In this document: positions 16,118 through 24,772 of the stretch, in pieces
Layout: the number at the start of each line of letters is the position of its first letter
Position numbering within the stretch: the first letter of the stretch is position 1
NCBI GenBank assembly: GCA_022821865.1
Contig: JAJECW010000140.1
Location: 1 to 58,131 of the forward strand
Direction of reading: 5' to 3'
DNA length: 58,131 nucleotides
Origin: Pseudomonadales bacterium
Lineage (GTDB): Bacteria; Pseudomonadota; Gammaproteobacteria; Pseudomonadales; Pseudohongiellaceae
Made by a program: the position numbers and the translations under genes
Notes under the pieces: model-generated
Told to the model about the DNA's origin: nothing
What the model saw: only the letters and a program-made list of their open reading frames with translations
Databases searched by the model: none

Positions 16118-16812
16118 TAGACTTCCAGCCACTCCGCCCGCACATCGCCGGCTTCGTTCAGCGATTCCGGCGTGCCTTCCCAGACGACCTGGCCGTGGCC
16201 CATGATGTAAAGCCTTTTCGAGATGCGCATGGCGATATTTAGTTTCTGCTCCACGAGCAGGATGGAAACGCCGCGGCCGGCGATTTCCGTCAGCAGGTTG
16301 CCGACCTGTTCGACGATCTTCGGCGCGAGCCCCTCGGTGGGCTCGTCGATCATGACCATGTCGGGGTCGCCCATCAAGGTGCGGCACATGCTGAGCAATT
16401 GCTGCTCGCCGCCGCTGAGCGCGCCGCCCGGCACGTCGGCGCGCTCAGCGAGCAGCGGAAACATGGCGAATACTTCCTCGATGCTCCAGCGGCCGGAAGG
16501 CGTTGTCGATTTCATGCCGAGCAGCAGGTTCTGGCGCACGGTGAGAGTGGGGAAAACTTCGCGGTTTTCCGGCACATAGCCGAGGCCGCGGCGGGCGATT
16601 TCGTAACTTTTGCGGCCGGCGATCTGTTCACCCTTGAACAGGATCGAACCCTGGGGCTCCACCTCTCCCATGATGGTCTTCACCGTGGTGGAGCGACCGA
16701 CGCCATTGCGCCCGAGCAGGCTGACGATTTCGCCTTCCGCCACTTGAAAGGTAACGCCCTGAAGTACATGGCTCTTACCGTACCAGGCGTTCAGGTCGTT
16801 CACTTCAAGCAT
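16117..16812 (-). CDS. livF: Branched-chain amino acid-type ABC ATPase, LivF
   Basis: A 231-residue ATPase of the LivF type; LivF and LivG energise uptake through LivHM. The Walker A loop reads GRNGVGRST (residues 34-42), with Arg40 in place of the nearly universal lysine. The rest is normal: YVPENREVFPTLTVRQNLL, the LSGGEQQLLSMCRTLM signature, the Walker B MVMIDEPTEGL, and LLVEQKL with the H-loop His absent, as is usual in LivF proteins that read EQ there. The ATG at 16812 was chosen because GGGGGAAG lies just before it. A repeat-filled gap of 291 bases separates it from livG. Confidence 0.9.
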   Translation of the reverse strand: MLEVNDLNAWYGKSHVLQGVTFQVAEGEIVSLLGRNGVGRSTTVKTIMGEVEPQGSILFKGEQIAGRKSYEIARRGLGYVPENREVFPTLTVRQNLLLGMKSTTPSGRWSIEEVFAMFPLLAERADVPGGALSGGEQQLLSMCRTLMGDPDMVMIDEPTEGLAPKIVEQVGNLLTEIAGRGVSILLVEQKLNIAMRISKRLYIMGHGQVVWEGTPESLNEAGDVRAEWLEV

Positions 16813-16868
16813 TACGACTTCCCCCATCGATCCCCTGGCTGCTCTGCGGGTGGGTGTCCCAAGTCGCA

Positions 16869-16997
16869 CGCGCTATCGCCGCGCCCCTGGCCGGTCGATT
16901 GAGGCGAATATTGGTGAATATGCAACGAAATCGAGCGACCGGGGGCGTGGACGGGAGCGGATTTGCAGCCGTGAATTCCTACGGCGCAGGCTCCCAG
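16869..16997. repeat. Terminal-inverted-repeat element copy within the liv operon
   Basis: About 130 bases match the reverse complement of 52826-52992: GCTATCGCCGCGCCCCTGG, then TCGATTGAGGCGAATATTGG, then GCAACGAAATCGAGCG, then GCGGATTTGCAGCCGTGAAT and the CGGCGCAGGCTCCCAGG end. The far end carrying the second inverted repeat is missing here. It lies between livG and livF. Confidence 0.7.
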
Positions 16998-17007
16998 GGT
17001 GGCCACC

Positions 17008-17052
17008 GCATGAGATTCTGCGACTTCGCTTCGCTCCGCGCAGAATGACGGT
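17008..17052. repeat. Palindromic repeat, GAGATTCTGCGACT family
   Basis: GCATGAGATTCTGCGACTT followed by CGCTTCGCTCCGCGCAGAAT resembles the palindromes at 10657, 21675 and 36126 but is less symmetrical. It adjoins the element at 16869-16997 inside the liv operon. Confidence 0.5.
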
Positions 17053-17103
17053 GGGGATGGGGTTCGCTCCGCGCGGTATGGCAGACGAGGGTCTGGGTAT
17101 CTT

Positions 17104-17856
17104 TCACGCATCGCTCAGGGCCTCGCCGAGATAGGCTTCCCGCACCTGGGCATTGGCGCGGATTTCCGCCGGGGCGCCCGAGGCGATGACTTCGCCGTAG
17201 ACCAGCACGCTGATGCGGTCGGCGAGTTCGAAAACGATGTTCATGTCGTGTTCCACCATGACCAGGGTCTTGCCTTCCGTGACCCTGCGGATCAGGTCCA
17301 CGGCGTTGTCAGCCTCGCTGTGGCTCATGCCGGCGACGGGCTCGTCGAGCAGAATCAGTTCGGCGCCGCCGGCGATCGCCATGCCGAGTTCCAGAGCCCG
17401 CTGTTCGGAGTAGGCAATCTCGCCGGCGGGGATTTTCGCCCGCCCGGCAAGGCCGATCTTTTCCAGCACCTGTTCGGTTTCCCCGTTCAGTTTCGCCTCG
17501 CGCTCGATCGGGCGCCAGAACGAATAGCGGTAACCCGAGGGCCACAGCAGGGCGCAGCGGATATTCTCGAACACGCTCAGGCGCGGAAAGATATTGGTGA
17601 CCTGGAAACTGCGGGCGATGCCGAGCCGGTTGATGCGGTGTGGCGGCAGGTTGGCAAGGGATTGTCCCTTGAACTCGATGGCGCCGGCGCTGGGCGCGTA
17701 CTTGCCGCTGATGAGATGGAACAGGGTGGACTTGCCCGCGCCATTGGGGCCGATGATGGCATGTTTCTCGCCGGCTTCAATGCCGAGATTGACGCCGCGG
17801 ATGATTTCGGTGGCGCCGAAATTCTTGCGCAGGCCGCGCAGCGACAGGATGCTCAT
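17104..17856 (-). CDS. livG: Branched-chain amino acid-type ABC ATPase, LivG
   Basis: A 250-residue ATPase with a normal Walker A (GPNGAGKST), a signature region reading YSEQRALELGMAI in place of LSGGQ, the Walker B LILLDEPVAGM and the H-loop VMVEHDMNIV. LivG proteins usually show a divergent signature such as YGxQR. Its start overlaps the livM stop by four bases (ATGA). It powers the LivHM permease with LivF. Confidence 0.93.
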   Translation of the reverse strand: MSILSLRGLRKNFGATEIIRGVNLGIEAGEKHAIIGPNGAGKSTLFHLISGKYAPSAGAIEFKGQSLANLPPHRINRLGIARSFQVTNIFPRLSVFENIRCALLWPSGYRYSFWRPIEREAKLNGETEQVLEKIGLAGRAKIPAGEIAYSEQRALELGMAIAGGAELILLDEPVAGMSHSEADNAVDLIRRVTEGKTLVMVEHDMNIVFELADRISVLVYGEVIASGAPAEIRANAQVREAYLGEALSDA

Positions 17857-19100
17857 GGGGCCGCCTCCTGCCCGGCTTCGGAATTGGGGGCATTGGCGGC
17901 TTCCCAGGCGCGGCGCAGGCGCGGCGTGGATTTCGCTGTGAGAAGCGCTCCCAGCCCCGCGCCCAGAACCAGTCCAATCCAGCTCAGCGCCGAATCCCGC
18001 GCCAGGCTGAGCCCGAGAAAATGGAGCACCGGTTCATTGGCATGGGAAAGCTCCAGCAGGCAGACTGCGCTCAAAATGAACAGCAGCGCCGGCAGCCCGG
18101 TGAGCAGATAGGGCAGGGCGAGACTGTGCAGGCGGCCCCGCAGCCAGGCGATCTGGTGCATCATGATGAACCCGGCGAATCCCCGGGGCAGAAACAAAAC
18201 CGTCAGTGCGAACAGGATGCCGAGATACAGCAGAAACAATTCGGTGTAATTGCTGAGCAGGAAATTCATCAGGGTCAGGACGATCGCGCCGATGATCGGC
18301 CCGATGAAGAATCCGAGCCCGCCGATATAGGCCATCAGCAGCACCCGGCCCGAAGTCACGAGGTTGAGATTCTCGTCGGTGAGAAATTCGTAGTTGAGCG
18401 CGAACAGGCCGCCGGCGACGCCGGCGAACATGCCGGAAGCACAGAACGAGATGAAACGCACCCAACGCGCGCTATAGCCGATGAACTCGGCGCGTTCGGG
18501 ATTGTCGCGCACGGCATTGGCCATGCGTCCGGCCGGCGTCCGGGTGAACAGGTACATGAACAGGGTGGAAACGAAGACCCAGAAGGCCGCCAGATAATAG
18601 ACATCGACATCGCTGAAAAAATCCATGCCGAACAGGGGCGGGCCGAAAGTTCGGTCGCCGCTGACACCGGCTTCGCCGCCGAAAAAGCCCGTGAAAATCA
18701 GCGAAGAGGCAGCCACGAGTTCGCCGATTCCCAGGGAAATCATGGCGAAAACCGTGCCCGCCTTGCGGGTGGAGAAGCTGCCGACGAAGATGCCGGCAAA
18801 CAGTCCCGTCAATCCGCCGATCAGGGGAATCAGGGCGATGGAGAAATACACCGTTTCGAATTCCATCAGGCGCAGCACATGGACGGCGAGAAATCCTCCC
18901 AGTCCAAAATAGACCGCGTGGCCAAAGGACAGCATGCCGCCCTGGCCAAGCAGCATGTTGTAGCTCAGCGCAAAAACAATGGCGATGGCCATCTGGTTGA
19001 AAATCGAAATCGCCAGGATCGAATCGAAAACCTGGGGCAATAGCAGCAGCACGGCGAGATAACCGCCCCAGAGGCCCCATTTGGCCGCCAGCGTCTTCAT
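17853..19100 (-). CDS. livM: Branched-chain amino acid-type ABC permease, LivM
   Basis: A 415-residue polytopic inner-membrane protein. It has the LivM signature ALSYNMLLGQGGMLSFGHAVYFGLG near residues 43-67 and GRVLLMAYIGGLGFFIGPIIGA later. Past the family core, roughly the last 90 residues add two or more hydrophobic segments (LLTGLPALLFILSAVCLL, LSWIGLVLGAGLGALL). The start at 19100 overlaps the livH stop (ATGA), so the much longer upstream frame was rejected. Confidence 0.93.
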   Translation of the reverse strand: MKTLAAKWGLWGGYLAVLLLLPQVFDSILAISIFNQMAIAIVFALSYNMLLGQGGMLSFGHAVYFGLGGFLAVHVLRLMEFETVYFSIALIPLIGGLTGLFAGIFVGSFSTRKAGTVFAMISLGIGELVAASSLIFTGFFGGEAGVSGDRTFGPPLFGMDFFSDVDVYYLAAFWVFVSTLFMYLFTRTPAGRMANAVRDNPERAEFIGYSARWVRFISFCASGMFAGVAGGLFALNYEFLTDENLNLVTSGRVLLMAYIGGLGFFIGPIIGAIVLTLMNFLLSNYTELFLLYLGILFALTVLFLPRGFAGFIMMHQIAWLRGRLHSLALPYLLTGLPALLFILSAVCLLELSHANEPVLHFLGLSLARDSALSWIGLVLGAGLGALLTAKSTPRLRRAWEAANAPNSEAGQEAAP

Positions 19101-20047
19101 TGCTCGCGTTTCCCCATGAGCCCGGCGGGGCGAAAGATCAGCACGAGCACGAGCAGCAGGAAGGGCAGGGTCGGCGCGATCTGGGCCAGATCGAGCGTCC
19201 ATAGGTCATCCAGGGGATGGCTGGGGGGAAATTCGAGGCCAAGCAGTTCAAGCAATTCCGGCATGCCCACATTGGCGGCGATGGCGTAGGACTGGAGCAG
19301 GCCGATGAGGAGGGAAGCGATAAGCGCCCCCGGCAGAGAGCCGAGCCCGCCAATGACGACGATCACGAATACGATGCTGCCTAGCACCAGCGCCATGCCT
19401 GGGAAAGTCGTCAGCACCGGCCCGGCGATTACGCCAGCCAGGCCCGCCAGCGCGGTGCCGACGCCGAAAACCGCCGTGAAAATCAGGGGCACGTTGTGGC
19501 CGAGATTCGCCACCATGTGGGGGTGGGTGATCGCCGCCTGGATAATCAGGCCCACCCGGGAACGGGTAAGCACCTGGTACAGGCCGATGAAAATACCGAT
19601 GGAAATCGCCAGCATGAAGCCGCGATAGGCCGAAAACTCCTGGCCGAACAGGGTGAAAAGCGGAAAGTTCAGGAGTTCGGGAGTCTGGTAGTTCTTGGTA
19701 TCGGCGCCCCAGAAAAACTGCACCGTTTCCTCGATCAGAAAAGCGAGGCCGAAAGTGAACACCAGCTCCGCCACATGGCCGTGCTGGTGTACGCGCCGCA
19801 GCCCGTAGCGCTCGACCAGGGCGCCGAGTACGCCGACGATCAGCGGCGCGACGATCAGCCCGATCCAGTATCCGAAATACAGGCTGATGGAATAGGCGAA
19901 ATAGGCGCCGAGCATGTAGAAGCTGGCATGGGCGAAATTGAGTACGCCCATCATGCTGAAGATCACGGTGAGACCGCTCGCCAGCATGAATAGCAACAGC
20001 CCGGTGACCAGGCCGTTCAGGGTGGCGAAAACCAGAACTTCCGGCAT
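19097..20047 (-). CDS. livH: Branched-chain amino acid-type ABC permease, LivH
   Basis: A 316-residue membrane protein with GLTVIFSMMGVLNFAHASFYMLGAY split over two helices near residues 25-50 and the conserved VIVVIGGLGSLPGALIASLL near 230. It forms the translocation channel with LivM. It follows the binding-protein gene after 28 bases and overlaps livM, in a normal operon order (binding protein, livH, livM, livG, livF). Confidence 0.93.
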   Translation of the reverse strand: MPEVLVFATLNGLVTGLLLFMLASGLTVIFSMMGVLNFAHASFYMLGAYFAYSISLYFGYWIGLIVAPLIVGVLGALVERYGLRRVHQHGHVAELVFTFGLAFLIEETVQFFWGADTKNYQTPELLNFPLFTLFGQEFSAYRGFMLAISIGIFIGLYQVLTRSRVGLIIQAAITHPHMVANLGHNVPLIFTAVFGVGTALAGLAGVIAGPVLTTFPGMALVLGSIVFVIVVIGGLGSLPGALIASLLIGLLQSYAIAANVGMPELLELLGLEFPPSHPLDDLWTLDLAQIAPTLPFLLLVLVLIFRPAGLMGKREQ

Positions 20048-20075
20048 CAGCCCCGCTCGTCCTCCAGGCGGTGAA

Positions 20076-21350
20076 TCAGCGTCGCGGCCGCCTCATTTCG
20101 CAACGGTTTTCGACGATGGTTTCCTCGGCGGGGACCTTGTACTCGGTGAGCAGGCCGAAACCGGAGTTGTCCGCGTCGAATTCGATGCCTTCATCGGTCT
20201 GCACGGAAACGTGCAGGTCCTGGAAAATCTGGTGGTCGCTGCCGCGCATCCAGACTTCCTCGCCGCTCAGGGTGGTAAAGCGCATGTCCTCAAGCGCCAG
20301 GGCGAGTTCGTAAGGATCGGTGCCGCCGGTCTGCTCCATAGCCTGCACGAGCATGGCCAAGGCCATGGCAAGTCGCGGTTGGGTCACGTCCCGGTCCGGG
20401 TGGGCGGCCTTGAAGTCCCGGTAGAATTGTTTGCGCTCTTCGGTGGGAATCGGGTTGGCGCTGTCGTTGTGGACCAGGCGGATGCGGTTCTTGCCGTCGG
20501 CGCCGAGAGTGGCGGTAATACCGTCGTATGCGGCGTAGAAGGTATAGATGGGAATATCGAGGCCCGAATCCATGATCGAGCGCGCCAGGGAAACCATATC
20601 AGCGCCGAAGTTGCCGGTAATCACCGCGTCGGCATTGGATGCGACAATCTTCGTCACATAGGGCGTGAAATCCTTGACCTGACCGATGGGGTGGAATTCA
20701 TTACCGACAATCTCGATATCGGGTCGCTTCTCGCGCAGCAGGCGCTCGGAAGTTTCGGCGACCACATGGCCAAAAGAGTAGTCCTGGCCAATGATGTACA
20801 TGCGCTGGATATCTTCATTCTGGGCAATGAAGTCGGTCAGCACATTGAGCTTCATCACCGCATGGGCGTCGAAGCGGAAATGCCAGAAGCTGCAGTTCTC
20901 TTCGGTGAGGATCGGGTCCACCGCGGAATAGTTGAGTTGCAGAATCTCCTGGCCCGGGTTGCGGCGGTTGTGCCGCGTTACCGCCGTATTGAGGGCGTTC
21001 GCCACGGCGGAACTATTGCCCTGGAAGATGATCCGCAAGCCCTCGCTCACCGCCCGGCGAAACTGGATCTGGGTTTCCGTGGGGCTTTGCATGTTGTCCA
21101 GCGGCACGATCTCGATCATGCGTCCGCCGAGAATCCCGCCCCTGGAGTTGAACAGGTAATCCGCCGCGAACTCGAGTACCGTGAGTCCGCTGCTGCCGAT
21201 GGAGGCGAAGGAGCCCGACAGCGGGTCCATGAAGCCGATCCGAACGGGTTCGCTGGCCCGTGCCTGGATGGCGAAGGATGCGACAAGAACAATCAGGAAA
21301 ACCGGCAGCAATCGCGAGCAAGCTCGCGCAAGGGGAAAGGGATGCACCAT
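20076..21350 (-). CDS. Periplasmic binding protein of the liv-type ABC transporter
   Basis: A 424-residue protein with a signal peptide (LPVFLIVLVASFAIQARA), then EPVRIGFMDPLSGSFASIGSSG, the usual type I periplasmic binding start (given in pieces: EPVRIGFMDP and GSFASIG). Later segments MYIIGQDYSFGH and DAVITGNFGADM are typical of LivK-like amino-acid and amide receptors. The ATG at 21350 fits the signal peptide. The ligand might be an amino acid, an amide or a urea-like molecule; sequence alone does not decide. Confidence 0.9.
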   Translation of the reverse strand: MVHPFPLARACSRLLPVFLIVLVASFAIQARASEPVRIGFMDPLSGSFASIGSSGLTVLEFAADYLFNSRGGILGGRMIEIVPLDNMQSPTETQIQFRRAVSEGLRIIFQGNSSAVANALNTAVTRHNRRNPGQEILQLNYSAVDPILTEENCSFWHFRFDAHAVMKLNVLTDFIAQNEDIQRMYIIGQDYSFGHVVAETSERLLREKRPDIEIVGNEFHPIGQVKDFTPYVTKIVASNADAVITGNFGADMVSLARSIMDSGLDIPIYTFYAAYDGITATLGADGKNRIRLVHNDSANPIPTEERKQFYRDFKAAHPDRDVTQPRLAMALAMLVQAMEQTGGTDPYELALALEDMRFTTLSGEEVWMRGSDHQIFQDLHVSVQTDEGIEFDADNSGFGLLTEYKVPAEETIVENRCEMRRPRR

Positions 21351-21394
21351 GGCCTCACTCGCAGGCGCGGCGGCAGCCGCGAAACGTCCCGACA

Positions 21395-21643
21395 TTACCC
21401 CAGCGGGCACGCGCCATGCAAGTGCCGCCCCGATTCCCCAAGTGGCGTAATGTCAGCCACATCGATAGTCTTGCGCACGCGCGCCAGATCCCTGGCCCCT
21501 TGCGGGTTTATCCAGACACTCCGGCGCGGTCTGGAAAAAGTTGCCAGACGCATGACCGTGTCGGCGCTCATGGAGGTCCCGCCCCTGACCAGCCCCTCAA
21601 TCCGGGTGCGTGGAACAGCAAGTCTTCTATTTTTGCGTTCCAA
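21395..21643 (-). pseudogene. HigA-type antitoxin relic
   Basis: The minus-strand frame holds RLAVPRTRIEGLVRGG, then SMSADTVMRLATF, then WINPQGARDLARVRK. This follows the C-terminal two thirds of HigA-family antitoxins (VPPRRINEIVHGKR, ITADTALRLARFF, FWLNLQAAYDLE). The N-terminal part with the first helices is missing, and sequence just upstream is occupied by palindromic repeat DNA. No HigB-like toxin is seen beside it. It is most likely a dead remnant. Confidence 0.55.
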
Positions 21644-21674
21644 CCTTCATGTCATTCTGCGCGAAGCGAATCGT

Positions 21675-21735
21675 AGTCGCAGAATCTCTTGCAGTGGTCA
21701 CGCAATGAGATCCTGCGACTGCGCGCAGGATAACG
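21675..21735. repeat. Palindromic repeat, GAGATCCTGCGACT family
   Basis: AGTCGCAGAATCTCTTGC faces GCAATGAGATCCTGCGACT across nine bases, followed by GCGCGCAGGAT. It matches the palindromes at 10657-10690 and 36126-36178. It lies upstream of the alpha/beta hydrolase gene. Confidence 0.6.
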
Positions 21736-21815
21736 CTGTAAGAGCACATTGTTGGCGGGCCGGTCTATAATCCGCCGACCGTTACAGGCTGCAAATCCAT
21801 CCTGAGGAGAACACC

Positions 21816-22847
21816 ATGAACAGAATCAAGCACCCGCTGTTGGCCCTGGTTGCCGCGCTCAGCGCAATGCTCGCGGTGTCCCGGGCGATTGCCGAAGAGG
21901 AGTGGCCCGCGCAACCGCCAGCCGAGGCGCCCGACCATTGGGGCCCCGTGTCGATCAACTTCGAAGAGATCGACTACCCATGGCCGGTTCATTTTCTGGA
22001 GTTTGAGCGCTTTGGCGAGAAAATGCGCATGGCCTACATGGATATTCCACCCACCGGCCCGGCCAACGGCCGAACGGTTTTCTGGCAACACGGCGGCAAC
22101 TTTTATTCGGAAGCCTACTCGCCGACTTTCCGGATCTTGTCCGAAGCGGGGTTTCGCGTCATCGCCGTGGACCGCATCGGCTACGGAAAATCATCCAAGG
22201 CCCTGATTCCCTACAACTTCAATTTCGTGGCGGCCAATATGCAGGCGCTGCTTGATGAGTTGGGCATCGACAGGGTGGCGGCAGTCGGTCACTCGATGGG
22301 CGGCATGGTGGTAAGTCGATTCTCGATACAATACCCGGACAGCGTCAGCCACGTCGCCATGGTGAACCAGATCGGTCTGGTCGACTCCCGCCAGTCCCGG
22401 CCCTGGAGCGACCCCATGGCGGGCGAGCCCGGCGTGCCGACTTACCAGTCAATACTGCGCGGTCACCAGCGCTACTACACCGACTATTGGCCGCCGCAAC
22501 AGTTGGAGTTCGTGAGACGGTCCTACGGCCAGACTCTCTCCGGCGGCTACCCCCACTACGCCCGGGTCCGCCGCATGGTGTCGGCCATGATGTATAACGA
22601 TCCGGTGGTTTATGACTGGCAGCACATCGAAACCAAGGCGCTGGTCATCGGCGGCGAAGACGATCGGCTGATAGACGACTTCGTCGCTCGCGCGACACAC
22701 GTGCACAATGAACTGCAGAACTCCGCGCTGCTGCTGTATCCCGACGTGGGCCACAATCCCCACATCGAGATTTCCGACCAATTCCACGGCGATCTGATTC
22801 GATTCCTGGAGTCCGACCCCGACCAGCCGGCCAGCGATTGGCGTTAG
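21816..22847 (+). CDS. Exported alpha/beta hydrolase
   Basis: A 343-residue protein with a signal peptide (MNRIKHPLLALVAALSAML...AIA). The oxyanion segment FWQHGGNFYSE and the nucleophile elbow GHSMGG are clear. GGEDDRLIDD and YPDVGHNPHIE supply the acid and histidine of the triad. A GAGGAG ribosome site precedes the ATG. It could be an esterase, epoxide hydrolase or haloperoxidase-like enzyme acting in the periplasm. Confidence 0.88.
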   Translation: MNRIKHPLLALVAALSAMLAVSRAIAEEEWPAQPPAEAPDHWGPVSINFEEIDYPWPVHFLEFERFGEKMRMAYMDIPPTGPANGRTVFWQHGGNFYSEAYSPTFRILSEAGFRVIAVDRIGYGKSSKALIPYNFNFVAANMQALLDELGIDRVAAVGHSMGGMVVSRFSIQYPDSVSHVAMVNQIGLVDSRQSRPWSDPMAGEPGVPTYQSILRGHQRYYTDYWPPQQLEFVRRSYGQTLSGGYPHYARVRRMVSAMMYNDPVVYDWQHIETKALVIGGEDDRLIDDFVARATHVHNELQNSALLLYPDVGHNPHIEISDQFHGDLIRFLESDPDQPASDWR

Positions 22848-22915
22848 GCAGTCGGAAAACACTGACGCGGACTTGAAACCATCGATGGAGCCAGGTTAGG
22901 GCTGAAGAGGTATGT

Positions 22916-23251
22916 TCAGCCGAGACCGAGATGCCGCGACAGCGCGCTTCGCGCAACTCGCGAGTCTTTGTCGGACAAGCTTCCGATCTTCCTGATGACC
23001 AGGGAATTGTCGAGGGTAAAGAGCTTGAATCGAACTTTGCATGGAAAGCTCAAGCCGGCTTCCCGCCAGTCATCGACCGTAACGTCGCTCGGCCAGCTTC
23101 CCGTCGTTGAAGTAATCATGGCCAGGATGGATTGATCGTGGGTGCGGTTGAACTGGTCCGATGAAAGAACCAAAGCCGGGCGCCGCTTGAATGCCTGGCG
23201 GTCTGTGAACGGAAACGGGACGGCCACCACGTCAAACGGATCAAAGATCAC
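22916..23251 (-). CDS. mazF: MazF/PemK-type endoribonuclease toxin
   Basis: A 111-residue protein with FDVVAVPFPFTDRQAFKRRPALVL at the N-terminus (RRPALVL is the conserved catalytic-loop region) and a mid-segment LAMITSTTG like the ITS motif of the family. MazF toxins cut mRNA or tRNA at short motifs. It overlaps the antitoxin gene by 11 bases. Length and motifs suggest an intact toxin. Confidence 0.88.
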   Translation of the reverse strand: MIFDPFDVVAVPFPFTDRQAFKRRPALVLSSDQFNRTHDQSILAMITSTTGSWPSDVTVDDWREAGLSFPCKVRFKLFTLDNSLVIRKIGSLSDKDSRVARSALSRHLGLG

Positions 23252-23465
23252 GCCAGGCCTTCTCGTCTTCCGGCGAATCCCACTCGCTCAAGCCGCCGCC
23301 GATTCCCTTGAGATACTCGTCCCGCCCCGATTGCAGCTTGTGTACGAGCAAATGATCGCCTTCCACTTCAAAGGAGATTATGTCGCCCTCACGCAAATCA
23401 ATAGCCTCGCGAATCCGCTTGGGAATAGTCGTTTGTCCACGGGAAGTAACTTTCGCCAATTCCAT
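23241..23465 (-). CDS. mazE: SpoVT/AbrB-type antitoxin (MazE-like)
   Basis: A 74-residue protein with the swapped-hairpin DNA-binding pattern AKVTSRGQTTIPKRIREAID, then DIISFEVEGDHLLVHKL, and a short acidic C-terminal tail (EWDSPEDEKAW) that would bind the toxin. It lies directly before the MazF-type gene with an 11-base overlap. A 22-base inverted repeat over the predicted -10 box is a likely autoregulatory site. Confidence 0.88.
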   Translation of the reverse strand: MELAKVTSRGQTTIPKRIREAIDLREGDIISFEVEGDHLLVHKLQSGRDEYLKGIGGGLSEWDSPEDEKAWRDL

Positions 23466-23483
23466 AGTTTGCTGCTCAGTTAA

Positions 23484-23525
23484 ACTTATTTCCCGGAAAA
23501 TAAGTAATTCTTTCTAAAAATGCAA
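23484..23525 (-). promoter_or_regulatory. mazEF promoter with overlapping operator palindrome
   Basis: On the minus strand TTGCAT (23520-23525) and TATTTT (23497-23502) are separated by 17 bases. The -10 lies inside an inverted repeat at 23484-23505 (ACTTATTT and AAATAAGT arms around a central CCCGGA region, two mismatches). A palindrome over the -10 box is the expected site for antitoxin binding. Confidence 0.6.
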
Positions 23526-23560
23526 GCAGATGGGAACATTCGTGTAGAGAACAAATAAAG

Positions 23561-24728
23561 TGTCCGACCGTACAGTGGTCGTTTTTCGAGACGACCGGAG
23601 GCCTGTATGGGCGTGGCGAAACAGAAGCAGGATCGGAGGCTTGAAGTGTTCGAAGATGCGTACACGATGTGGACGGAGCGTCGGCTGACGCAGGCGCAGG
23701 CGCAGGCGCAGGCGGCGGAACTGCTGGGGGTGTGCGAGCGCACGTTCCGGCGCTGGGTGGTCCGCCACCGGGAAGACGCCGATGGTGACGTGGTGGAAGC
23801 CTTGCGGGACCGCCGTCTTTCGCGGGCCCCGCACCGGGCGGCGCCGGTGGACGAGGTGATGCGTATGGTGGACGAATACCGCGTACGAATGGTTGCCGGG
23901 CGTGAAGTGGGAACTGATCGTGACGATGGACGACGTCACCAACGAGGACCACTCGATGTTCTTCTGCGGGGAGGAAGGCCTGTGGAGCAGCTTTCGGGGC
24001 ATGCGCGAGGTGATTGAGGCGAAGGGTCTTTGCTGCTCGTTGCATACCGACCGGGCCTCGCACCACTGGTTGACCCCGGAGGCGGGCGGCAAGGTGGACA
24101 AGGACCGGTTGACGCAGTTCGGCGCTGGCTCTGGTTCGGGAGCGCTACCCGGACTTCGGTCCGACCTTCGCGCGCGAGAAGCTGGTCGAGGCGCACGGTT
24201 ACCGGCTGTCGGCGGAGACGCTGCGGGGCCGGGAGGACGCGCCGACGCAGTTCGCGCGGGCGCTGCGGACGCTGGATATCGCGCCGGTCCACGCCGGCGG
24301 TCCGCAGGCCAAGGGCCGCGTGGAGCGGGCCAACCGGACGCTGCGGGACCGGCTGGTGAAGGAGATGCGGCTGCGGGGGATCTGCGGCATGGAGGCGGGC
24401 AACGCTTTCCTGCCGGCGTTCATGGCGGATTACAACCGGCGCTTCGGGGCGGCGCCGCGCAACGCCTCGGACGCGCACCGGGCGGTATTGCACGACGACC
24501 GGGAACTCGACCTGATCCTGTGCGAACAGCATGTGCGCAAGCTGACGAAGAACCTGTCGATCAGTTTCCAGGGGGCGCGTCTACCAGGTGACCGGACAGG
24601 GCCGGGGATACCGGCTGCGGGGCGCCGCGGTGACGGTGTGCAAGGGCTACGACGGCGCGGTCTTGCGCTCCGGTCGCTACGCTCCCTCCGCGCAAGACCG
24701 AAGGGGACATTTCAACTTTGGTTTGACA
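23561..24728 (+). mobile_element. Degenerate ISNCY (IS1202-like) insertion sequence
   Basis: The region holds a broken ISNCY-type transposase. The proposed ends are TGTCCGACC at 23561 and, at 24720-24728, the complement of TGTCAAACC, agreeing at seven of nine positions. The right end reads GGGGACATTTCAACTTTGG followed by TTTGACA, which I recall as typical of this group. No target duplication was identified. The element cannot move on its own. Confidence 0.65.
23607..24590 (+). pseudogene. ISNCY-type transposase, frameshifted and rearranged
   Basis: The N-terminal part (DAYTMWTERRLTQ, LLGVCERTFRRWVVRHRED) is the helix-turn-helix region. A frameshift near 23885 is followed by the catalytic core (VKWELIVTMDD, CCSLHTDRASHHW, GGKVDKDRLTQFG). 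At 24121 this core is interrupted by ERYPDFGPTFAREKL and EAHGYRLSAETLR, a segment that normally lies before the core. The core then resumes at 24253 (RALRTLDIAPVH, KGRVERANRTLRDRL) with the third catalytic Glu. The repeated GACGCAGTTCG at 24111 and 24243 marks both edges of the misplaced 132-base segment. Confidence 0.75.
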
Positions 24729-24772
24729 CCCCGTGAGGCGGGGGAGTTACCGCAAATTTCAGGAGAGGGGAA

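Larger units (their letters stand above)
21351..21815. other. Intergenic region with antitoxin relic and palindromes
   Basis: These 465 bases between the liv operon and the alpha/beta hydrolase hold a HigA-like relic (about 21440-21643, minus strand) and a palindromic repeat at 21675-21735. Nothing else is recognised. Confidence 0.5.

Noticed and set aside
19938..21770. 610-codon open frame on the plus strand
   Set aside because: Antisense to the periplasmic binding protein gene and running through the HigA relic and palindromes.
22848..22915. Possible terminator or small gene between the hydrolase and mazF
   Set aside because: No convincing hairpin or open frame was found in these 68 bases.
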